Source: Hemileia vastatrix
Taxonomy: Eukaryota; Basidiomycota; Pucciniomycetes; Pucciniales; Zaghouaniaceae
Reading direction: 5' to 3'
Length of the DNA stretch: 64,000 bases
Assembly: GCA_030280995.1 (NCBI GenBank)
Contig: JASXTE010000017.1
Location: forward strand, 7,019,001 to 7,083,000
How positions within the stretch are numbered: the first letter of the stretch is position 1; each line of letters starts with the position of its first letter. The position numbers and the translations under genes are program-made. This document shows positions 11,548-20,553 of the stretch, piece after piece. The notes below the pieces were generated by a model, which worked only from the letters and a program-made list of their open reading frames with translations, made no database searches and was not told the DNA's origin.

Positions 11548-12825
11548 GGGAAGTATTCTGTTAATGTAGATGAGGACGTCAAGGGAAAGGGGAAGGAGGT
11601 CAATAAGGTCTCTTTTTCTACTTCCTTTGGTGGTTTGGAGTTGTATTCTTGTGGTGGACAGTCAAGTGGTGAATGCTTGGCTGGTGTTTATGATGTGGAA
11701 GCAGGAAAGGTGGGTAGGCCTAAGAGCAGTTCTCAGGCCCAACCAAAGCCAAATGCCTCAAAGGGGGATTCTAAGCTGAGTGCAGCTAGGAAGAGGTACA
11801 GCAAAGAGGAGCTGTACAAGATGCAGAAGGGTATGGCTGATATGGGCCCCCCTAGTTTTGGTGCATTGGATATGAATGGTGATCCAATGCCAATGGAGGT
11901 GGATTCTGACTCTGAGGAGGATGTCCCTTTGGCTTCATTTCCAAAGCCTGTTGGAGTCAGAGGTTCTGGTGAGGGATCTGGTTTGGTTCCTGTTAATGGT
12001 AAATCTGTTGGTGGTGCTGGTCCTCAAGAAGCTTCTAGGACCAAGGTGGTGAAGCAAAGAGCTCACTTTGAGAGGCCAGTAGTGTCTGGTCAAGCTAATG
12101 TTATGGACTCTGTCCTGGAAAGGATGAACCAGGGTCAGGTTTCCCTATCTTATGGGGAATTGTATGCTATCAGTCCAGGGTTGGCTGATAGGCAGAAGAA
12201 GTTGTTGACCAGGAGAAGGGTTTCTTCTGGTGTGGTAGAATACATTTGTGATTCTGCTGAAAAGTTTGGTGAGGGGTTGGAAACTCATTTTTCTGCTCCT
12301 CTGGGATATGTCAATGTCACTCTGAATGGCAGGGAGGCAAGGGCATTGGTGGATTCAGGTTCTCAGATAAACCTGATTTCTTTGTTTGAGGCAACTCATA
12401 TGGGCCTCCCCATCAAAACTGGTATTGGTGGGAATTTGAGAGGGATCGGTGGCCATGTCACTGAATTGGTTGAAACTTCAGAGTTTGTGAAGTTAGATGT
12501 TGGAGGAGCCTCAGGGAAGGTTCATTTTTACATTGCTAAAGGTAATGTAAAAGCAGTTTTGGGTGGGCCATTCTTGATGGATTTTCAGGCAAGAATTGGT
12601 TATCAATTTGATTTGGGAATCAGTTTGGAGTTGACTGGTGAAGACAAAAGGAGGCTTCACATGAGGTTGTCATCCCCTGGAGAGGATGGTTGGGAGACTA
12701 GGCCTGGTTTATCTTCAATCTGCCAGTGCATGGACTGTTTCAGGAGAAGGAAGGAAGTGGGTGCTGCCTCTGGGTTTTTGGAGTGCGGCTCAGGCTCTAT
12801 TGAGAGTCTGTCTTTTTTAGAGTAA
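11548..12825 (+). CDS. Protease-containing ORF of element 1
   Basis: It is in the same frame as gag after the TAG at 11545 and open to 12825. The first half is charged and low-complexity (EVDSDSEEDVPLASF). The aspartic protease follows, with catalytic motif ALVDSGSQINLIS near 12345-12385 and the flap/hydrophobic block VKAVLGGPFLMDF near 12545-12585. The family normally acts as a dimer that cleaves the Gag-Pol polyprotein. Whether the TAG is read through or is a nonsense mutation cannot be decided from one copy, because element 2 has lost this region. The C-terminus (SLSFLE) is followed by about 230 bp with no frame before the next pol segment. Confidence 0.8.
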   Translation, partial: GKYSVNVDEDVKGKGKEVNKVSFSTSFGGLELYSCGGQSSGECLAGVYDVEAGKVGRPKSSSQAQPKPNASKGDSKLSAARKRYSKEELYKMQKGMADMGPPSFGALDMNGDPMPMEVDSDSEEDVPLASFPKPVGVRGSGEGSGLVPVNGKSVGGAGPQEASRTKVVKQRAHFERPVVSGQANVMDSVLERMNQGQVSLSYGELYAISPGLADRQKKLLTRRRVSSGVVEYICDSAEKFGEGLETHFSAPLGYVNVTLNGREARALVDSGSQINLISLFEATHMGLPIKTGIGGNLRGIGGHVTELVETSEFVKLDVGGASGKVHFYIAKGNVKAVLGGPFLMDFQARIGYQFDLGISLELTGEDKRRLHMRLSSPGEDGWETRPGLSSICQCMDCFRRRKEVGAASGFLECGSGSIESLSFLE

Positions 12826-13054
12826 TGAGGGCTTATCACCCTAGTGCTACAACCTCTCCCCGAGATTAGGAAATCCAAGGTTGTAGTAGGTCAGCTCCCT
12901 TGGAGATATACCAAGTGGATTTTAAACTTTCTCTTTTTAATGTTTCTCTTCTCTGCAAGTATTCATAAAGTTTTTATCAAGTCTCTGTTCTCTCTCAAGA
13001 TTCTTAATTATTTTTAATTCAAGTTCAAAGAAGAAGATTGGTTATATATCTTTA

Positions 13055-13678
13055 TTGAAAGATATGCGGAAAAGTTTTGGGGAGGTGAGATTGGGGTCTA
13101 AAAGTAAGTCCTCCCAATTGTGCACTGCTAGGGTTTTTTCTACACCTTTCAAAAACATTACCTGGGCCACACCTGTGAGCATTGGGGAAACCCCTGGTTA
13201 TTTTTGTATGACAGAAGAAAACTCAAGAAAAGATGATAAAAATTTCAAGATAATTCATTAAAATCAAGAAAGAAATCTGAAGATAATGAAGAAAGAAGAT
13301 GCAAAATTTTTTTTTGAAGATCGTCAAGATCTATTTTTGGGCCTCCAGCATGAGGTTAAGCTGCAGAAAATTTTGAAGAGAGAGGATCATCAAGATCTAT
13401 TTTTGGACCTCCAGCATGAGGATAAACTGCACAATTTTAGAAGATGTGATTCAGAAGATGAATCAAGATTTGAAGATTTGGAAGTTGGAAGTGAGGATGA
13501 AGATGTGGAATTGCCGAAAAGTTTTGGAGTGGTGAGCTTGGGGTGTAAAAGTAAGTCTCCCCAATTGTGCACCGCTAGGATTTCTTCTACACCTTTCAAA
13601 AACATTACCTTGGCCACGCATGTGAGCAATGGGGAAACCCTTGATTTTTGTTCCAGGTCTTGTGGTGAAGATTTCTGA
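13055..13678 (+). pseudogene. Linker between protease and RT with internal duplication
   Basis: One frame with a TAA at 13259-13261. It contains two copies of a ~50-residue unit: KSFGEVRLGSKSKSSQLCTA at the start and KSFGVVSLGCKSKSPQLCTA at about 13518. Both continue into STPFKNIT and GETP/GETL. Between them are two copies of an acidic repeat (DLFLGLQHEVKL and DLFLDLQHEDKL). The same pair of units is seen in element 2 (about 50640-50990, minus). This is a pol linker typical of basidiomycete gypsy elements, with no known enzyme motif. A frameshift near 13673 joins it to the RT frame. Confidence 0.6.
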
Positions 13679-15111
13679 AGATCCCTCAAGTTGAAGGTGG
13701 AGCGGCAAAGTATAAGAAGGTAGCGCAGAAGATAAGGCTTGTCAATGAGCCTATGCCTGTGGGTTTGAATCCGCCTTTGAAGAGACCTCCTTTGTCAAGA
13801 GATCCGTACTTTACTCCTTTGGTGAAGAATCCTCCATAATTTTTAGAGACGGCTAGGGTGACCGTGGAAAGATTGAAAGTTGTTAATTTTGGTCCTGATT
13901 GGTGGTTGTCTGAGGAAGAAAAGAAGTTGTTGTTGCACGTTATTGTGCTAAGGGAAAAAGCGGTGGCATTTGTTGAGGAGGAAAGGGGTGTATTGAAGCA
14001 CTCTTATGGGGAAACTTACATGATTCCTGTTGTTTGTCATGAACCTTGGCAAATCAAACCTATTCCGATTCCAGCCGCTATTCAAGAGGATTTTGTAGAG
14101 ATTGTTAGGAAAAGAGTCAGGACTGGGTTATATGAACAATCAACATCCAGTTACTCAAGTCCAATGTTCTGTGTAAAGAAGCAGAATGGAAAGTTGAGGG
14201 TGGTTCATGATCTTAGAGCCTTGAATAGAGTCACTATCAAGGACGCTGGTATGCCGCCAAGTGCAGAGGATTTTGTTGAAGCTTTCGTTGGAAGGGTGTG
14301 TTATGGTTTGGGTGATATTATGGGTGGTTATGATGAGAGGGAACTACATACGGATTCAAGGCCTCTCACAACTTTTGAGACTCCTTTGGGAAGATTTCAG
14401 CTCACTAGGTTGCCTCAAGGAGCAACTAATTCAGTGGCAGTTTATTAAGCACAGATGGCTTGGATTTTGCAGGATGAGGTTCCTACTCATGCTGGTATTT
14501 TTATTGATGATGGTGGAATTAAAGGAACATCCACTGATTATGGTAATGAGGTGTTATCGGAGAACCCTGGAATAAGGAGGTTTGTGTGGGAATATGCAAT
14601 AACTCTAGAGAGAGTTTTGTTTAGGATTGAAGAGGCTGGTTTGACCATTTCAGGGTCAAAATTCTGTTGTTGTTTTCCTGCTTTGGAAACTCTGGGTCAT
14701 ATGGTATGTAAAGAGGGAAGGATTATGGCGAAGAAGAAGATTAATAAAATTCAGTCATGGCCAAGGCCTAAAAATACTACTGAAGTCAGAGGATTTTTGG
14801 GTGTATGTGTATATGTCAGGATTTTCATTAAGGATCTTTCTTTGTTGGCTTCACCTTTAAGGAGGTTGACCAGAAAAGATGCAGATTGGGAATGGACTGA
14901 GGAGTGTGAAGAGGCTTTTCAGAAGCTGAAAAAGGTTGTTGGTGAAGATATAATTCTTCACAAGTTGGATTATGGTGCTGGTGCTGGAAAGATTTATCTG
15001 GCAGTGGACTCAAGCTATATTGCTGCTGGTGCTGATTTGTCTCAGGAGGATAAGACTGGGAGGATCAGGCCAGTAAGGTATGAGTCTGTGGTGTTTAATG
15101 AGGTGGATTAA
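13679..15111 (+). pseudogene. pol: Reverse transcriptase of element 1
   Basis: RT fingers and palm: CVKKQNGKLRVVHDLRALNR (about 14170-14230), a divergent motif A (GLGDIMGGYDEREL), LTRLPQGATNS, and the catalytic box GIFIDDGG (about 14494-14517), which is FIDD instead of the usual YIDD/YLDD. Then come LETLGHMVC, WPRPKNTTEVRGFLGVCVYV and the RNase H start (IYLAVDSSYIAAGA). The MGGYDE and IDD variants are typical of a basidiomycete Ty3 lineage. Stops are seen at 13838 (TAA, after KNPP) and 14446-14448 (TAA), and the frame is lost at 15109. The enzyme would copy element RNA to cDNA in the particle, but this copy cannot make it in one piece. Confidence 0.88.
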
Positions 15112-16115
15112 GGTATTCTCAACCTAAGTTGGAATTGTGTGGCGTAGCTAAAATTTTAAAGAAGCTACAGACGGTTTTGTGGGGGCAGCATTTGGAGCTG
15201 CAGGTGGATGCAAAATCTTTGGTTCAGATGATCAATACACCTAGTCTTCCAAATGCTCCAATGACTAGGTGGGTGGCATTTATTCAACATTTTTCTTTTG
15301 ACCTGGTACACAAACCAGGTAAAACTTTTACTATGCCTTATGGGTTATCAAGGAGGCCACCTACAGATGAAGATTCTGATTCTGAAGAGTTTGACGAAGA
15401 TGTTCCTGTGATTAGGGCCAGCACAAAGGTTGCTGAGGATTTTTCTTTCCTCCCCCATGAGGCTAAACTGGATGATTGTTCTGACCTCCCCCAAGAGGCT
15501 AAACTGGCTGGATCTGATCTTGATTCTGGTGATCAGGATGTTTTTGTTGATGAAGATGGAGTTGTTGTTTGGGACAGCTCAAAATTGGAAAAGGGTGTTT
15601 TTGTTAGTGAACTGGATTCTCACAAGGTTCAGTGGAAAGAGAAGGAAGTGCCAAAATTTAAGGATTGGTGTCCTGGTTGGGCTGCTCAATTGGCTCATGT
15701 TCACACTGGTTATTTTGATGACAGAGTTGTACCCTTGGATGTTGTTTTGTTGGATTTTGAAGATGAGACCTGGGGTCAGTCTGGGTTTTATTTTATTTTG
15801 GTGGAATATCTGTTGACCTTGGAGAGGCCAGATAGTTGTGATGATGATACTTGGTTGGCAATCAAGAAGAAGAGTCCTGGATTTTATGTGTCAGGAAGGT
15901 GGTTGATAAGAAGGAGACATCCTAATCCTCAAGTGGTGGTGACTCAGAAGAAGGGTCAAGAATTGGTTTTGAAGTCTTTGCATAAAGACCTTGTTCATAG
16001 AGGCTTTGGGGAGATTTATAGAAGAGTAGCAGACAGATTTTGGTGGCCGGGTATGAAGTTGGCTGTGCAGGGTTGGGTTCAATCTTGTGAAGAATGTCAA
16101 AGAAGAAGTCATTGA
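15112..16115 (+). pseudogene. pol: RNase H and integrase zinc-finger part of pol
   Basis: A 1-nt frameshift near 15107 moves the frame to this ORF, in which RYSQPKLELCGVAKIL (end of RNase H) is legible. An acidic spacer follows (DEDSDSEEFDEDV), with two copies of an LPHEAKL/LPQEAKL unit. The last part is the HHCC zinc finger of integrase: H-KDLVH .. FWWPGMKL .. C-EE-C (15960-16100). Another frameshift near 16110 leads to the integrase core. The zinc finger normally helps integrase multimerise. Confidence 0.8.
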
Positions 16116-17041
16116 AACCTAAAGAGATGGGCCGTGCTACTGGTGAATCAACTTTTTTTGGAAGGGTCAGTCTGGATGCTGTCCATATTAAAGAGGGCAG
16201 GTATAAATACTTGATTGTTGCTAGGGATGATTTGTCTGGTTGGGTTGAGGCAGTGCCTCTGGTTAATTTGACTGCCAAGAATGTGGCAGAGTTTTTGAAG
16301 AAGGAGTGGATTTATAGGTATGGGTTGATGAAGTTGGTGACTGTTGATGGTGGGCCAGAGTTTGGTGCCGAATTTAAAGAAGCTGTGGCTAGTGTTGGTT
16401 CTAGGGTTAGAGTGGCTACACCGTATTATCCTGAAGCTGAAGGCATGGTTGAAAGAGGCCATCAAGTTATCAAGAATGCTTTGGTGAAGATGTGTGGAGA
16501 TAGTGCCAAAAAGTGGAGGCATTATTTACCCTTGGTTTTATTTGCTGATAGGGTCACTGTGAAGAGGACAACTGGCTATTCTCCTTATGAGCTAATGTTT
16601 GGTCAAAAAGCCGTTCTACCAGTGGACTTGGAAGCTGTCTCTTATCTTGGGATTGATTGGGATGACATGCACTCAACAGAAGATTTGCTCTGTGCCAGGA
16701 TGCAACAATTGGAATGTAGAGAGGAATGTCAAGAGAAGGCATACTCTAGAATGATGAAGATTAGGAATCAATCAGTCAGATACTGGGACAAGAAGTTAGC
16801 TCATAGACTCAGTATTTCCTTGAAACCTGGTTGTTTGGTTTTGGTGTATAATAGAAGTTTGGAGAGTCAGTGGGGGAAAATGTTTGCTGACAGATGGAAT
16901 GGACCTTACAGAGTCAGATCTCAGGCGTCTGGAGGTTCTTATGTTTTGGAAGAGTTGGATGGTGCAGTCTTAAAAAAGAGGGTGGCTGCAGACCAAGTGA
17001 AGAGGTTTTATCCCAGAGGCACTAGGCATGAAGAAGATTGA
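16094..17041 (+). CDS. pol: Integrase core and C-terminal domain of element 1
   Basis: The DDE core is legible: D in RVSLDAVHI (about 16170), D in VTVDGGPEFGAEF (about 16345), and E in ATPYYPEAEGMVERGHQ (about 16440). TTGYSPYELMFGQ follows, then a GPY/F-type module (WNGPYRVRSQASGG) and VLEELDGAVLKKRVAADQVK. It ends at a TGA at 17041 without a chromodomain. It would insert cDNA into chromosomes in the nucleus. This ORF is intact over the catalytic core, the best preserved piece of pol here. A frameshifted, truncated copy lies at 49267-49992 in element 2. Confidence 0.88.
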   Translation: MSKKKSLKPKEMGRATGESTFFGRVSLDAVHIKEGRYKYLIVARDDLSGWVEAVPLVNLTAKNVAEFLKKEWIYRYGLMKLVTVDGGPEFGAEFKEAVASVGSRVRVATPYYPEAEGMVERGHQVIKNALVKMCGDSAKKWRHYLPLVLFADRVTVKRTTGYSPYELMFGQKAVLPVDLEAVSYLGIDWDDMHSTEDLLCARMQQLECREECQEKAYSRMMKIRNQSVRYWDKKLAHRLSISLKPGCLVLVYNRSLESQWGKMFADRWNGPYRVRSQASGGSYVLEELDGAVLKKRVAADQVKRFYPRGTRHEED

Positions 17042-17131
17042 ATCCTCAATGAGGATAAACTACGGACCATTCTTTAATTTTGGTTTTTTTTGTGGTGATG
17101 CTATGCATCTGTTTGTTGGAAATTTTTGTTA

Positions 17132-17492
17132 GAGGGTACCCATGGGTGGGGCTTCTAGATTTGATCTTGGCAAGTGTGGGGGTGACTGATGGGCCAGCTG
17201 CTCTATCAACAGTTACCTCAGATTGTCTTTTTCCAACCCTTTCTCTTAATTTGGTTCAACCCTAGTATTGGTTTCTTTTCACAGGTTTTAGTCCTCTATG
17301 ACTTTAAACTGGTAATTTCCTTTGGTTTTCAAGTGCTGGACTCTTCACTTTTATTGGTTTTGGTTTTTTTGTGTTGGATGTTGTGTTTTTGTTAGAAGGT
17401 ACCCAGGGGGGGCTTCTAGAAGTTATTTTGGCAAGTGTGGGGGTAACTGATGAGCTGGCTGCTCTGTAGAACAGTTACACCAGAATGTCTGT
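17132..17492 (+). repeat. Post-pol ~100 bp repeats, copies a and b
   Basis: Copy a (17132-17240) and copy b (17395-17492) share ggtaccca, ggcttctaga, ttggcaagtgtgggggt, ctgatg and cagttac. A third copy lies at 20253-20362. The same three are found in element 2 on the other strand (about 44969-45063, 48752-48836 and 49009-49101). No ORF. Between and after them are single copies of the gactttaaactgg motif (17290, 17555). Confidence 0.8.
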
Positions 17493-18308
17493 TTCAAGTC
17501 TTTGTTTTTCCTAGTTGAATTCTAGTTCTGTTGTTTATTATTCAGGTATCAAGTCCGCTATGACTTTAAACTGGTTTGGGACTGGCTTCTTTATCTTTGG
17601 TTCTTTTAGATTGGTGGTGGATCACTGGTGGTCTCCCGTCATTTTTACTTATTGGAGGGAGCCCACCCAGTGATCATTTCTTGGACCGGACTTTCCCTTA
17701 TTGGACCATCTATGGAGCTGGACTGTCTTTGATTTTGCAGTTATGTTTTTGCTAGATAGCAGTTTTAGATTATTTTCTTTTTTTATATTTTTTTCTTTTA
17801 ATTTTTTATGGGGGTTGTTAAAATTATAAAATAAAAAAATATAGGGTGTTACCACATCAGGGTCACCTGGATGTGGGCAAGCATTGGTGGGGAAAGGCTC
17901 ATCAATTGGCTGGGCAATGCTATTTTATTTTTATTTATTATTTATTTCATGTGTTTCTGTGTTTCATTATTTTTATTATCTTCTGAATTTCTAAATAAAT
18001 TTTTTTTTGAATTTTTTTTTTTAATCATTTAAAACATTTAATTGTGTATCCACATCAAGGTGCACTTGGATGTGGGTAAGGTATCAGGGGATCAGCTCAT
18101 CAATTGGCTGGGGGATACCATTTGTATTATTTTTTATATTTTATTATATTTCATTTATGTTATTTCATTTCATTTTATTTATTAATTTTTTTATTATTAG
18201 TATATTAGTAGACAGTACAAAAAAAAAAAAAAAAAAAAAAAAATATCTGAAATTATTTTTATTAATTGGTTTATATTATTATTATGTTTCTAGTCTTTTT
18301 GCAGGAGC
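17493..18308. repeat. Non-coding post-pol region with paired repeats and simple sequence
   Basis: Two ~75 bp relatives sit at about 17850-17930 and 18050-18120. Both carry ccacatca, tggatgtggg and gctcatcaattggctggg, and each is followed by AT-rich simple sequence. The second tract includes an A run of about 24 bases near 18220-18243. In element 2 the same position holds the long ATTTTT microsatellite. No gene is visible. Confidence 0.7.
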
Positions 18309-19844
18309 TCATTGTCTGGATGATGAAGCTTCTGGAGGCTGGTCTGGATTGTGATGACATTTTTGTTTTTTTGTTGGGATTGTGGGAAGCACTGTGTTCT
18401 TTGAAGTGCATCCTGCTGGAGAGATTATAGGGATTGGATTAGAGGGAAGTTCAGAGGAGGAAGAAGAAGAGGCAGGAATGGAGTGCTGGAGGGTGTGTTA
18501 AATGATCCTAGACATTTTCCAGTGGTCGTCCAGTAGGCGCTTTCTCAAGGATTTTTCAAAGTCATTCAAGGGTCCATGGAGGGCAAAGGCTTTTAGCATA
18601 TTGGAACACATGGTGCTTAGGTGTTTCTTCATGTCTCCATAATCCAGGGTCAAAGAAGTTTCAACAGTTTGGCCAACTCCAATAATAGATTCAGGAAGAG
18701 AGCTTCCAACTAGACAAGAAGAATTGGATCAGTAATTATTTTTGTTGAAGGAATGGAATAATTAATTTGGTACTTACAGATTGGAAGCTCATCAAATCTG
18801 TAAGCAGCTGGGATTTGGATCTCTGACAATTTTTTAATGGTCATAGTGGGTGGATCAGCTAGGGAAAGATATGGATTCTCATGGTCTTCCTCTGAAGGAT
18901 CCTGAGAAGGTGAACTGGGATGCTGAGGTTCCTGGGGCCTAGTTGGAGCAGTGAGATTGTGGTTGTTGTTGTGGTTGTTATTTCTGTTGGATTCAGCTGG
19001 AGGAGGTGCTGGTGATGGAGTACCAGGGTTGTTAAAGGATGGAGCAGGAGAGGGGGATTTGGAAGCAGACTGCTCTCTTCTTGATGGAGAATTTAAAGAT
19101 ATGGAACTGTCAGAAGAGTAGTTGGCTGACAGAGGAGAGGTGTAGTTTCTTTGTCTTAGTTGGGGACGAAGTTGTTGTTGTGGAGCAGTGTGTGGTGTTC
19201 TGGTTTCTTCTTGGGGTTCTCTGGAAGTTCTCTTAGAAATCTGGGAAATTTTGGTGCTTTTGGATTTTGGAAAGGTGGATTGCATTGCTCTGGGAGCAGT
19301 AGGAGGTAGTTGGGTTGAGTTGTTGTTGTTGTCTGGATGAATTTGGCTATTTTCTGGCTGTTTTTGGAGGTTTTGGCCCTGATTTTCACTGTTTGGTGAG
19401 GCGGGAGGGCCGCCTGGACACGGTCTAGAAGCCTGGGAGTTGATTTTGAAGCTTTTGGAGCCAATTTGGCGAGATAAAAGCAGTTTCTTGTGACGCTAAG
19501 GCTGGTCTTTTGGGAAGAGTACGGGAAGCTGAGCTTCTGGATCTTCTGGAAGGAGCAGAAGATAGAGAGGAAGAGGAAGGACCAAGCTCTGGGGATCTGG
19601 TAGGGGATCTGGAGATGTATTTGTGAGAAGGAGAAGGCGGAGGAATAGGGTAGTTGGCGTCTCTGTCACATCTTTTCTTTTTGGAATAACAAGAGTCACA
19701 AGCCCTGTTGTAGAATTTGGATTCAGGATTTGGAAGAGTGAATGTGCAAGGTCTGCACATGTGGATGCACTGTTTGCTGGCATAGTCCTTGGGAGCAGTG
19801 AAGCAAGGGAGAGTAGAAGGGTTAACATCAGGAGATTCAGCCAT
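18309..19844 (-). pseudogene. Antisense gene B: Zn2Cys6-like domain protein, two exons
   Basis: The ATG at 19844 (MAESPDVNPS) opens a frame with C-IHMCRP-C and, 19 residues on, A-C-DS-C-YSKKKR-C-D. In element 2 the first half reads C-KL-C-IHIYRL-C, so the ancestral pattern is CX2CX6C..CX2CX6C. In this copy the first Cys is Ser. A long Ser/Pro/Asn-rich region follows (to about residue 350), after one frameshift near 19450. Then comes RFDELPI, followed by a 68-nt intron (18777-18710, GTAAGT..CTAG). Exon 2 encodes LTLDYGDMKKHLSTM, NMLKAFALHGPLNDFE and DHWKMSRII, has one TAA, and ends at 18309. The same domains and the same 68-nt intron exist at 45378-46874. It looks like a nuclear DNA-binding protein encoded antisense to pol. 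The name and target are not known. Confidence 0.7.
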
Positions 19845-19972
19845 GATCTTTGGTGAGAAAAGATGATAAAAAGGGATAGGAGGAGATTTTTGTCAGTGAT
19901 GGGTAGATGATGAAGTGAAGGTGGAAGTTCAGCAGGTTGGCTGTAGAGGTGTGCTGCATGAAATTGGCTGCG

Positions 19973-19990
19973 TCCATTTTATGCAAAATT
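19973..19990 (-). promoter_or_regulatory. TATA-like box of antisense gene B
   Basis: On the minus strand the block ttttgcataaaatgga lies about 130 nt upstream of the gene B ATG. The same block (ttttgcataaaagga) lies about 135 nt upstream of the gene B ATG in element 2 (45231-45245). Conservation in sequence and spacing between two diverged elements supports a core promoter role. There is no transcript evidence. Confidence 0.5.
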
Positions 19991-19995
19991 CTGTC

Positions 19996-20498
19996 AGTCC
20001 ATCAAGACTCTAAACTGAAAAAGCTATGTTATCAAGTCAGTCCATCAAGACTTTAAACTGAAATCTGGTTTCTGTTAGTCCTCCAAGACTTTAAACTGGC
20101 TGGTTTCAAGATTTTATCAAGATATTCCTTCAAGACTTTAAACTGAACACTGTGTTAGTCCCCCAAGACTTCAAACTGAGGGTTGTAAGTCCCCCAAGAC
20201 TATAAACTGAGGGAAAAGTTTTTGTTGTTGGAGTTGGTTTTGAAAGATTGGTGGAGGGTATCCACAGGGGGAGCCTCCGAATTTAGCAAAGGCAAGTTTG
20301 GGGGTAATTGATGGGCTGGCAGCTCTATTCACAATTACCCCAGAATGTTAGTTTTTTCTCTGTCTTAATGTGGTTGATCTCTGGTTCTGGGTTTATGATT
20401 TAGGTTTTTTGAGTCCCCCAAGACTTTAAACTGAGGGTTTTTGAGTCCCCCAAGACTATAAAATGAGGATGGTCCCCCAAGACTTAAAACTGAGGGTT
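19996..20498. repeat. Cluster of ~9 copies of a 21-25 bp motif
   Basis: Copies of agtcccccaagacttt followed by aaactgagg start near 19996, 20039, 20077, 20123, 20157, 20187, 20411, 20442 and 20470, all in one orientation, with variants such as agtccatcaagactct. Spacing is irregular (about 30-50 bp, with one 220 bp gap filled by the third ~100 bp repeat). The copy at 19996 sits directly upstream of the TATA-like box of gene B. Element 2 has at least six copies at 44862-45225. This looks like a cluster of binding sites. Confidence 0.75.
20253..20362 (+). repeat. Post-pol ~100 bp repeat, copy c
   Basis: Third member of the family at 17132-17492 (gagggtatccacaggggga .. ggcaagtttgggggtaa .. ttaccccagaatgt), about 80% alike by eye. 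It sits inside the motif cluster between antisense genes A and B. Confidence 0.75.
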
Positions 20499-20553
20499 GT
20501 TTGTGGTTACATCCTATAGAGGGTGTGGTCAATTTTTCTTTTCTGGATCAAAC

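Noticed and set aside
15891..16522. Minus-strand ORFs opposite RNase H and integrase
   Set aside because: They are shadows of the well-supported integrase zinc finger and core on the plus strand.
19996..20498. CRISPR-like array from the regularly repeated ~21-25 bp motif
   Set aside because: Spacing is irregular, the repeats are imperfect, there is no cas context, and the sequence is a eukaryotic retrotransposon.
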